Part shown: piece by piece, positions 16,299 through 25,000 of the stretch | How the letters are laid out: every line of letters begins with the position of its first letter | How positions within the stretch are numbered: the first letter of the stretch is position 1 | Origin: CAZKCK01 sp964552325 | GTDB taxonomy: Bacteria; Bacteroidota; Bacteroidia; Bacteroidales; TTA-H9 | Direction: 5' to 3' | Length of the DNA stretch: 43,238 nt | Assembly: GCA_964552325.1 (NCBI GenBank) | Contig: CAZKHA010000009.1 | Span: 1-43,238 of the forward strand | Notes under the pieces: generated by a model | What the model was told of the DNA's origin: nothing | Seen by the model: only the letters and a program-made list of their open reading frames with translations | Databases searched by the model: none | Program-made: the position numbers and the translations under genes

Positions 16299-17723
16299 AT
16301 GAAAATACTACTCACAGGTGTTACCGGATATATTGCGCAACGTCTTATGCCGGTATTGTTGCAAAACGGACATCAGCTTGTATGTTGTGTGCGGGATAAG
16401 AATCGTTTTAATTCAAAAAAATACGCCAACCAAAACCTAATTGTAATTGAAGCCGATTTCCTGCATAAGGAAAGTCTTCAGGCGATACCAGAAGATATTG
16501 ATGTAGCATTTTACCTTATTCATTCAATGTCAACGCAATTAGGCGATTTTGAATCGATGGAGCAAGTTTGTGCCACAAATTTCCGCGACCGGATACAGCA
16601 AACCAAGGCACAGCAGGTAATTTATTTGAGCGGTATTGTAAACGATGCCGTGTTGTCGAAGCATTTATCGTCGCGAAAAAACGTGGAAAGCATACTTTCC
16701 GAATCAAGTTTTGCCCTTACTACGTTAAAAGCAGGAATCATAGTGGGTTCGGGCAGTGCTTCTTTCGAAATTATCCGCGACCTCGTTGAGAAACTTCCGA
16801 TAATGATTACCCCACGCTGGCTTCAAACCAAAACCCAGCCAATAGCCATCCGGAATGTGATACAATTTTTAGTGGGTGTGATTGGCAAAACCGAAACATA
16901 TAACAATAGCTACGATATTGGTGGACCTGATATTTTGAGCTACAAGAATATGCTGCTGCGTTTTGCGGCCATTCGAGGACTTAAAAGAACAATAATGGTT
17001 GTTCCTGTAATGACTCCCAAAATATCATCGTACTGGCTCTATTTTGTTACTTCTACATCTTATTCGCTGGCTAAGAATTTGGTTAACAGTATGAAAGTTG
17101 AAGTTATTTGTAGTCCAAACAATTTGGCAACAATGCTTGGGATTACATTGATTGATTACGATACCGCTATCAGGCTCGCTTTCGATAAAATTGAGCAAAA
17201 CCAGGTAGTATCTAGTTGGAAAGATGCCCAAACAAGTGATCTGCTGCAAAAAGGAATTTCGCGATTTATTGAAATACCTGTAAATGGCTGTTTTAAAGAC
17301 ATTCGAAAAATCGAAGTTAGAAATAGCCAGGCAGCTGTTGATAAAATTTGGGCCATTGGGGGCAAAACAGGCTGGTATTATGCTAACTGGCTTTGGGGAT
17401 TGCGCGGATTTTTGGATAGGCTTGTTGGTGGAGTAGGTATGCGCCGCGGGAGAAAAAGCGAAACCGAAATTGCCGCCGGCGACGCTTTGGATTTCTGGCG
17501 GGTTCTGTATGCTAATCGCGATGAAAAAAGACTACTGCTGTTCGCCGAAATGAGATTGCCTGGTGAGGCATGGCTGGAGTTTATGATTGACGAAAAGAAC
17601 ATCCTTACCCAAACAGCTACTTTTAGGCCACTAGGTTTGCCTGGCAGGCTTTATTGGTATGCGGTATTCCCTTTTCACGGTTTTATTTTCCGGGGCATGA
17701 TAAAGAAAATTGCCTCTTGCTAA
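16299..17723 (+). CDS. NAD(P)-binding SDR protein with C-terminal DUF2867
   Basis: This 474-residue protein has an N-terminal extended/atypical SDR domain. It begins with the dinucleotide-binding sequence ILLTGVTGYIAQRLMPVLL (3-21) and continues with DVAFYLIHSMS, VIYLSGIV and LRAGIIVG-type segments (here LKAGIIVGSGSASFEI). From about residue 330 comes a DUF2867 region (GGKTGWYYANWLWGLRGFLD, DFWRVLYANRDEKRLLLFAE, FHGFIFRGMIKKI). This two-part protein is widespread, and its substrate is not known to me. It follows the Tyr-less SDR by 95 nt and precedes an aldo/keto reductase. Confidence 0.92.
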   Translation: MKILLTGVTGYIAQRLMPVLLQNGHQLVCCVRDKNRFNSKKYANQNLIVIEADFLHKESLQAIPEDIDVAFYLIHSMSTQLGDFESMEQVCATNFRDRIQQTKAQQVIYLSGIVNDAVLSKHLSSRKNVESILSESSFALTTLKAGIIVGSGSASFEIIRDLVEKLPIMITPRWLQTKTQPIAIRNVIQFLVGVIGKTETYNNSYDIGGPDILSYKNMLLRFAAIRGLKRTIMVVPVMTPKISSYWLYFVTSTSYSLAKNLVNSMKVEVICSPNNLATMLGITLIDYDTAIRLAFDKIEQNQVVSSWKDAQTSDLLQKGISRFIEIPVNGCFKDIRKIEVRNSQAAVDKIWAIGGKTGWYYANWLWGLRGFLDRLVGGVGMRRGRKSETEIAAGDALDFWRVLYANRDEKRLLLFAEMRLPGEAWLEFMIDEKNILTQTATFRPLGLPGRLYWYAVFPFHGFIFRGMIKKIASC

Positions 17724-17861
17724 AACCGGCCCACAACCCTAAGTTGCATGGGTGAACACATGTTCTTTTTTTTTGGATTTTAATTTAAATTACGCATCAG
17801 GGAATCATCATTGTGTTGCCTGATAAAGTACACTTAAACATCTAATAATTAATTATTTAAT

Positions 17862-18836
17862 ATGGAGCAGCAAATTTCTCATCGGTATTTAGGCAAATCT
17901 AATTTGCAAGTTACTGCTATTGGTTTGGGATGCTGGCAATTCAGCAAGCAAAAGAATTTAGCCGGCAAGTTCTGGCCTTCCATCCAAAATGATACGATCA
18001 CCCGTATCATTCAAGCATCACTCGAGGGCGGTATCAACTGGTTCGACACCGCCGAAGTGTATGGAAATGGCGCTTCGGAGCGTGCCTTGGCTAGTGCGCT
18101 TGCTAGCTTGCAAATAAAGCCAGGCAAAATCACGGTAGCTACCAAATGGTGGCCAATGTTCAGAACGGCTTCAAATATCCCGAAAACTATAAGCCAACGT
18201 ATCGAAGCACTCCAGCCTTACCCAATTGATTTATACCAGGTTCATCAACCATGGGGTTTTTCAACTGTGAAAGCCGAAATGGATGCGATGGCGAAATTGG
18301 TTAAAGAAGGAACTATCAAGCATGTGGGTGTGAGCAATTTTTCGGCCCAGCAGATGCGAAGCGCATGGGAATCTCTTCAAAAACATGGTATTAATTTAGT
18401 TTCCAATCAGGTGCGTTACAATCTGCTCGATCGGAAAATAGAATCCAACGGGATACTTCAAACCGCCAAGGAATTAGGAATCAGCATTATTGCTTATTCG
18501 CCATTGGCGCAAGGTTTGGTTACCGGAAAATTTCACGATAATCCGCAATTGATAAAAACAATAGGTATGCGCAAATTTACACCCCAATTTAAACAAGCTA
18601 GGCTTGAAAGTAGCAGGCCTGTAGTAAAATGCGTTCAAGAGCTTGCGGGCAAATATGGCGTTACCCCATCGCAGATTGCACTTAATTGGCTGGTTCAATC
18701 GCATGGCGAAACCGTGGTGGCCATTCCGGGAGCTACCACCGAAAAGCACGCAAAAGAAAATGCCAGCGCACTTAACTTTGTGTTAACTGCTGCAGATCTT
18801 TCATTGCTCGATGCCAAGAGTTCGCACTACAAATAG
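17862..18836 (+). CDS. Aldo/keto reductase
   Basis: The 324-residue protein is an NADPH-dependent aldo/keto reductase with the complete catalytic tetrad: Asp-62 and Tyr-67 in WFDTAEVYGNG, Lys-95 in VATKWW and His-130 in LYQVHQPWG. Other family marks are HVGVSNFSAQQMRSA, SNQVRYNLLDR and the C-terminal cofactor-binding AIPGATTEKHAKENASAL. The TIM-barrel length is normal. It is the fourth gene in the plus-strand group behind SOUL. The carbonyl substrate cannot be told from sequence. Confidence 0.95.
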   Translation: MEQQISHRYLGKSNLQVTAIGLGCWQFSKQKNLAGKFWPSIQNDTITRIIQASLEGGINWFDTAEVYGNGASERALASALASLQIKPGKITVATKWWPMFRTASNIPKTISQRIEALQPYPIDLYQVHQPWGFSTVKAEMDAMAKLVKEGTIKHVGVSNFSAQQMRSAWESLQKHGINLVSNQVRYNLLDRKIESNGILQTAKELGISIIAYSPLAQGLVTGKFHDNPQLIKTIGMRKFTPQFKQARLESSRPVVKCVQELAGKYGVTPSQIALNWLVQSHGETVVAIPGATTEKHAKENASALNFVLTAADLSLLDAKSSHYK

Positions 18837-19056
18837 TACGAATTAGCTTGCAACGTTACTTCTTATAACTGTATGTATTTCAGTAATATATTCATAATTT
18901 CAAAGAAGTGTGTAAAGCAAGATAACAATAAAGAAGTCGAAAAATCCCGTTGCTATTTTTGTCTATTCTAAACTTCTTCTTGATGAAATACGCCATTGAT
19001 TTATCAAATTGTTCACGATTCCATTCATCTCTATCAGTAATTACTACCTTTATAGC

Positions 19057-19389
19057 ATGAAAACACTAAAAGTCTTCGGGATTATTGGAACAGTCATCAT
19101 GCTATTTACATTGGCATATGGATTTTTTGCCGGTGATTTTTTGAAAGAGGGCAGTATTTTGTTTTCGATGGCATGGGGTAAAGTGAGCTTAATTGATGTT
19201 TACATCGGTTTTTTCCTTTTCTCCGCCTGGGTAATATACCGCGAAGAGAAATGGACGAGGGCAGTGATATGGATACTCCTGATTATGATTTTAGGGAATT
19301 TCGTCACCTGCCTATACGCTACAATTGCATTGTTTAACTCCGGCGATGACTTTAAGCAGTTTTGGCTCGGTAAACATAATCAACGCTAA
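19057..19389 (+). CDS. DUF1475 small membrane protein
   Basis: I choose the ATG at 19057, giving 110 residues beginning MKTLKVFGIIGTVIMLFTLA. An in-frame start at 19009 is possible but adds an atypical leader. Three hydrophobic helices are visible (about 5-22, 44-60, 68-92). The segment SLIDVYIGFFLFSAWVIYRE followed by a Trp, and NFVTCLYA, matches the DUF1475 pattern also found in plants. The function is unknown. A TATTTTTG -7 candidate lies at 18954-18961. The stop is only 2 nt from the start of the DhaL/DegV gene, so they are probably co-transcribed. Confidence 0.82.
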   Translation: MKTLKVFGIIGTVIMLFTLAYGFFAGDFLKEGSILFSMAWGKVSLIDVYIGFFLFSAWVIYREEKWTRAVIWILLIMILGNFVTCLYATIALFNSGDDFKQFWLGKHNQR

Positions 19390-19391
19390 TA

Positions 19392-21188
19392 ATGACAACC
19401 AACACCATACCCGAAATTGATGGCAGAAGGCTGTATTACACCTTTATTGCAGGTGCAAAGAATGTTCTGGCTCATCAGCACTATCTCAACAAAATCAATG
19501 TTTTTCCGGTAAACGATGGCGATACCGGCAGCAATATGGCTACAACCGTGCAATCGGTAATAGAATCCATTAAGCCCCACCGATCTTATAAAATTACTGC
19601 CGACCTAATTGCCGAAACAACCTTGACGAGCGCTCGAGGAAATTCAGGGATTATATTTGCCCAGTTTTTGTACGGCATCAGTAAAGAAACCGGCAACCAC
19701 ACTAGCCTTAGCATTCCGCAATTTGCCGAAAGCGTAAAAAAATCAATCCCATATATGTACGAAGCAGTAGCCAAGCCGGTTGAAGGAACCATGCTTACAG
19801 TAATAAGGGAATGGTCAGAATTTATTTATATGCACCGCGAAATCATTACTGATTTCAATCAATTATTTCTTCTGTCACACGAGAGCCTGTCGAAATCGCT
19901 AGCTGCTACCAAAGCACAGTTACGTGTGCTCTCAAAAGCAAATGTGGTTGATTCAGGGGCCAATGCCTTTGTGCTGTTTATTGAAGGAGTAATTGGCTTT
20001 ATAAACTCAAAAAATGTTCGCAACCTATTGCATTCCAAGTCAGAGGCCTTGGTTGTACCCTTAAGCAACGAACATATTCAAGAAGAGGTGCCTTTTCGGT
20101 TTTGTACTGAAGGCATCTTGAAAAATCTAAGCATCAATCAAAAAGAACTATCAGAAATCCTTCAAGGTTACGGAAATTCAGTTGTGATAGGGGGCAACGA
20201 AAAAACCAAGCATATTCATGTTCATACCAATCAGCCGGCTGATATGTTTCAGCATTTAAAGGATTTAAGCTTGCTTACGTTTACCAAAGCCGATGATATG
20301 CTTAGGCAGAGCGAGGCGTTGTACAAAAGGAAATATCGAATAGCGTTGGTTACTGACTCAACCTGCGACTTGCCTCAAGAATTGCTTGACTATTACCAAA
20401 TAAACATGGTACCGCTCCATATTAATTTCGGAGAAAGTCAATACCTGGATAAAGTTACCATACAGCCCAAGCAGTTTTATGTGCTGCTCGACCAACACCA
20501 AGAGTTTCCTAAAACATCGCAACTAAACGAAAAAACATTGAGTGTTTTATACGCCCAATTGGCAGCAAATTACGATTCAATTATTGCAATTCACCTTACC
20601 GATAAATTCAGCGGGACGTTTTATAACAGTCAAAAAGCAGCACAAACTGTAAGCAAGGGATATAACAAACCCATTACAGTTATTAATTCAAAAAACCTTT
20701 CCGGTGCTTTGGGCTTGCTCGTTCTGCGTGCTGCACAGGCAATTGAGAACGGGATTTTACACGATGAAATTGTTGCAATGATCTCGGAATGGATTGCGAA
20801 GACGCATATTTTTGTAAGTGTAAAAACACTAAAATATATGGTTCGCGGTGGAAGAGTTTCTGCCTTTAAAGGTTTGGTAGCTAAAATTTTAAACGTAAAA
20901 CCAATCGTTTCGATGGACGAAAAGGGAGCTTCGTATATTTTTGGTAAAACCTACAGCCAACAATCAAATATGGAGAAGGTGATGCAGCATCTCCATGTTA
21001 TGTGCGAGGGCAGAGTAATATGGAATTACATTGTGCTGCATGCCCAAAATGCCGATGCGGCTGCTTGGTATGCCAATAAAATGAAAACTTTTACGGGCAA
21101 AGATCCTGTGGCAGTAGTAAACATATCGCCGGTTATAGGTGCAAATGCTGGAATTGGTACCGCGGCAGTTGCTTTAATGTTTGAATAA
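19392..21188 (+). CDS. DhaL-DegV fusion protein (FakA-FakB-like fatty acid kinase)
   Basis: The 598-residue protein joins the two parts of fatty acid kinase. Residues 1-205 are a DhaL/DAK2 ATP-binding domain with the Mg-ADP motif NDGDTGSN at 41-48 and SARGNSGIIFAQ at 80-91. Residues about 230-300 resemble the FakA middle domain (GNSVVIGGNEKTKHIHVHTN). From about 315 a DegV/FakB lipid-binding domain follows: IALVTDSTCDLPQELLDYY, HLTDKFSGTFYNS and VRGGRVSAF. In Firmicutes FakA phosphorylates a fatty acid presented by the separate FakB, giving acyl-phosphate. A single chain would do both. The gene converges on plsY, which consumes acyl-phosphate. The function is inferred from domains and context. 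Confidence 0.92.
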   Translation: MTTNTIPEIDGRRLYYTFIAGAKNVLAHQHYLNKINVFPVNDGDTGSNMATTVQSVIESIKPHRSYKITADLIAETTLTSARGNSGIIFAQFLYGISKETGNHTSLSIPQFAESVKKSIPYMYEAVAKPVEGTMLTVIREWSEFIYMHREIITDFNQLFLLSHESLSKSLAATKAQLRVLSKANVVDSGANAFVLFIEGVIGFINSKNVRNLLHSKSEALVVPLSNEHIQEEVPFRFCTEGILKNLSINQKELSEILQGYGNSVVIGGNEKTKHIHVHTNQPADMFQHLKDLSLLTFTKADDMLRQSEALYKRKYRIALVTDSTCDLPQELLDYYQINMVPLHINFGESQYLDKVTIQPKQFYVLLDQHQEFPKTSQLNEKTLSVLYAQLAANYDSIIAIHLTDKFSGTFYNSQKAAQTVSKGYNKPITVINSKNLSGALGLLVLRAAQAIENGILHDEIVAMISEWIAKTHIFVSVKTLKYMVRGGRVSAFKGLVAKILNVKPIVSMDEKGASYIFGKTYSQQSNMEKVMQHLHVMCEGRVIWNYIVLHAQNADAAAWYANKMKTFTGKDPVAVVNISPVIGANAGIGTAAVALMFE

Positions 21189-21431
21189 AGCGTGCAAAAC
21201 AGAAGCGCATTTGTAATCGTCAATTAATGAAAAAAAGAAACAGGAGGATGTTTTTGAACTATAGTCCTTTATAAAAAGTGTGCTAACAGTTGTTCTTATA
21301 CCCGCTGTCATAAACTACCAATCAGCTTATGTAAATCGCTTGGCACAAAAGGACAAATAAAAACGAAAGCATTCCTATTCACTAATGTGATGCTTGCCTT
21401 ATTGGGAACAAGATCCTTAAACCAAGAAATG

Positions 21432-22082
21432 TTAACTTTTTTTACTCTCCACCGGCTTTTTGGCTATCACAAACTTTTTTTCTTCGCCACTAAGTAGGCG
21501 TTTGATGTTTTGGCGGTGGGTAAGTGGGATAAATACGGCAATAAGCAAGCTTAAGATGATTAGTGGAAGTTGTGGCCGGGGTTCATAGGGCAGCAGTAGC
21601 ACCACTACCGGAAAGGCAATGCCGCAAGTAATTGACGAAAGCGAAACAATGCGAAAGATGGCCAATAGGGTAAAAAACAAGATGGCGATAAGCAACGCAG
21701 GCCAGGGATACAGCGCGATGGCAACACCTAACAGTGTTGCAACGCCTTTGCCGCCCTTAAAACCCGTAAATACCGGGAAAACATGCCCTACCACAGCCAG
21801 CAGGCCAGCCAAAACCGACAAGAGTTCAGTGCTTAACGGGTTGTCCAACTTTGGAGCAAACCAGCTTAGCAGCATTACGGCCAGCCAGCCTTTGGCTACG
21901 TCAAACAACATTACGGGTATTCCGGCCTTGGGGCCTAACACGCGCATAACGTTGGTGGCTCCGGCATTGCCACTGCCATGCTGGCGCACATCAATGCCAT
22001 ACAACCATTTGCCAACCCATACAGCAGTTGAAAACGAACCTAAAAGATAGGCTATACTAAAAATTAGAAGGTATATTAGCAT
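21432..22082 (-). CDS. plsY: Acyl-phosphate:glycerol-3-phosphate acyltransferase PlsY
   Basis: PlsY transfers an acyl group from acyl-phosphate to glycerol-3-phosphate, the first step of membrane phospholipid synthesis. The 216-residue integral membrane protein has about five to seven hydrophobic helices. The three PlsY motifs are present: GSGNAGATNVMRVLG (about 37-51), FKGGKGVATLLG in the middle, and LTHRQNIKRLLSGEE near the C-terminus. It is the last gene of the tpiA-prmA-1506-aa group, 6 nt after the large exported protein gene, and converges with the DhaL/DegV gene across 243 bases. Confidence 0.96.
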   Translation of the reverse strand: MLIYLLIFSIAYLLGSFSTAVWVGKWLYGIDVRQHGSGNAGATNVMRVLGPKAGIPVMLFDVAKGWLAVMLLSWFAPKLDNPLSTELLSVLAGLLAVVGHVFPVFTGFKGGKGVATLLGVAIALYPWPALLIAILFFTLLAIFRIVSLSSITCGIAFPVVVLLLPYEPRPQLPLIILSLLIAVFIPLTHRQNIKRLLSGEEKKFVIAKKPVESKKS

Positions 22083-22088
22083 AATTGG

Positions 22089-25000
22089 TTACTTGTTTTT
22101 TTCTTCCATTTCGGCCCTAAAGTTTACGGGTTCAATCTTGTTTACCCATGATATTTTGTACGGTTGCCAACGCTTGCTTTCGGTTTCTTTCTCATATTTG
22201 GCGTTTACGGCATCGCGCTCTTTCGATACGGCTTGCACAAAATCGTTGTTGGTGCTGAAGATGCGCAAGATGCTGGCCTTTCCGTAATCAAAATAATAGT
22301 AGTGGTCATCGTCAAGGCGTATCAAAAGTTTTAGAATGTCTTCTTTTACACCTTGCCTTTTCGATAGTTGAAGGTAACCGGGCACTTTGCGGCCAACGTA
22401 TTTACCATTAAAAACCACTATGCCCAAGGGGCCAAAGCAATCCCAGGTTTGGTTCACCGGGTCCCACTTAAGTTCAATATCAGTCAATAGCAGCGTAGTC
22501 TTAAGGCTGGCAGGAGCCTTTGTGGTGCCTGTCAGCCAATCAAAGCGTAGCAATTCAGCATCTTTCTCGCCGGCCCATTCGTTTAATTGCCTGATGTATT
22601 TATCGTTGTTGATGTCGAAAACGGGTGGGTTGGCTTCTTCGATGGCTTTTACAAGAATTTGTGACGATTCGGTTAGGAATGGGAAATCGAACGCGATAAG
22701 TACGTTAAGCTTTATCGAATCGTTTTTAAGGTTGTATAGGCCTTTGCCATAGCTTAAAAATTTAACGGTTGGGCTAAAAAGCGGGTTAATGTCGAAACGG
22801 CCTTTGGTGCGTACCATGCATTCATCGGGATTGTACGAAACCAAATTGCCCGGGAGTAAGGGGTTACGTACGATTGCCTCGGCACCGATTCGGTATTCTG
22901 ATTTCTCTTTATTGTACAGTATCACTCCACTTGCATCAAACAACGAAACATCTTTAGGGTCGGGCATGGGCTGCATGAAACACGAATAGATATCGCCTGT
23001 GCTTCTGTTTATTTTGTAGCCTGCTTCCATTTTTTGGTAATCAGCCGAGTACAGCTCTTTCTTGATGGGTATCACGATGTTTTTTGGGTCGATTAAGGTG
23101 TCGAATTTTACCCAATAGTTGGGGCCTTTGCGGCAGGCGGTGGTGTTTATCTTGAAGAACCCATCAAATCCAAGGTGTTCCACTTCTCCATTTAGTTTAA
23201 CAGCCCCATAATAATCAAAATTTTCATCCAAGCGAAACGCTGATGTATCAGTTACAGAACCTGTGCCTGTGGTGAGGCCTGTGTATTGATCGGATGAAAT
23301 CTTTGATAAGCTAAGCTTGTTGGCTTTGGTCTTTTGATCAGAATAATAGGTGAATCCCTTTCCAGAATATGCTTTTCGCGATGAAATGGCTACATCGGCA
23401 TTCACTATTTCGTGCGTAATTTGATCGTTATAGGTGATAAGCGTGGCATTTTTTACCGGAATAGACTCTATTTTCTGGGTAATGGTAATATCCCCTTGTG
23501 GCGAAAAGATAGTGGCATCGCCCGAACGGATAAATTTTACCTCATGTGCAGTGATGATGTTCTTGTTGAGGTCAAAATCGGCTGAGCCTGAGAAAAACTG
23601 AAGGGAATCCTGCCCGGGTTTTAGAGATATGAATTTGGGGATGCCGATGGTTTTATCAACTTCGGGATTAGCCAGCAGGCTTTTTTCGATGGTATTAATG
23701 CGGGTTATTTCGCTTTGGGCCTCAGGGGCTGTAAGTTTCATGGCTCCTGTTATTATGTTCCAGTCGAATTTGGTATGAGTCGATTTATATTCATTGGCCG
23801 GAAATTTAATGGCAGCACCCTTGTTGGCGGCAAAATTCGCATTGTTTTTCTCAAAGTTTACATACGCCCTAAACTTGTTGGCAACAAAGGCATCGCCAAT
23901 GCTGTCGTAGCTTTTTATCGCAAAAAATGCGGTATCTGCACTTAGTTCCTTTTGCCTAAACGTATAGGTTTCTGATTTAAGCCGTGCCTTATCAAAGCCG
24001 GCATCGCCTTTTCCATCAAGGCCTTCGGGCGATAAAACCAAGCTGCCCTTAAACGACATCTTTTTGTTGTACATAGCAAAGGCTACGTCCCTGCTTTTCA
24101 CATTCATTTTATCCATGTAGGGCATCCATTCCTGAAGCACTTTCACGCCCGTAACTTGTGGGTATTGAACATTGCCACCCGATTCGGCTAAATCCCAGGT
24201 TTTCACTTGGGCCCGCATGCGGTCTGGGTAAAACAAGTAATCGGTCGAATCGCCCAGCTTGGTGGTATCGGTAGCAGCAATGGAGCCCAAGAATCTTAGT
24301 TGGCCATCGCCTCGTAATCCGTTATGGCTCAAATCAACTCGCCCAATAAATTTGCCTTTGGGCGTTTTTGCCTGATTATAGGCGTTGTAGCCGTTTTTTC
24401 CGGTGTGCACCGCAATTCCTAAAGAGGCATCCGGACGAACAATCAAGGGTTTTTTAATCTCTGGGAAAACTCCACCCGAAACCAACGATCCCCTGAGGTC
24501 TAAACTGTCGAGCATAAAGTTGTCGAGGTTGTTCAGTTTAAATGGTTTTACCTTATAATAAAACGATTTGCGTGAATAACGTTTGCCATATTTCCCTCTA
24601 TCGTAATAAACGTATGATTGGCTTGAATCTGTTTTAAAGGTAGGATACGGCACCTTGTAACTCTTGCGTCCCGATTTGTTATCAACATCATCAATATTGA
24701 TATTGCCTTTTAGCTTTTCGATAACCGATTCAATATAAAGCAACTTAGGGTTTCCGTAGGTGTCGGTCTTTCGTTTGTCAATTACTTTAAATCGCAACGA
24801 ATCAACTTCTGATAGATTGATCCTAAATTCATTGTACAAGAAATTGTTGTTTTTGGTTGAGAAGAATTCAAACAATCCGGCTCGGGTTACGCCTGCGTAT
24901 GCAATATCGCGGTTTTTCTTAAGTATCAGGGTGTAATTATAGGGTGCAATCATCACCTTTTGGCTATCGCTCAAGATAACCTGTGGTGCCGAAAAAACTT

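Noticed and set aside
17740..17775. Possible terminator after the DUF2867 gene (GAAC/GTTC followed by T run)
   Set aside because: The stem is only four pairs and too weak to call.
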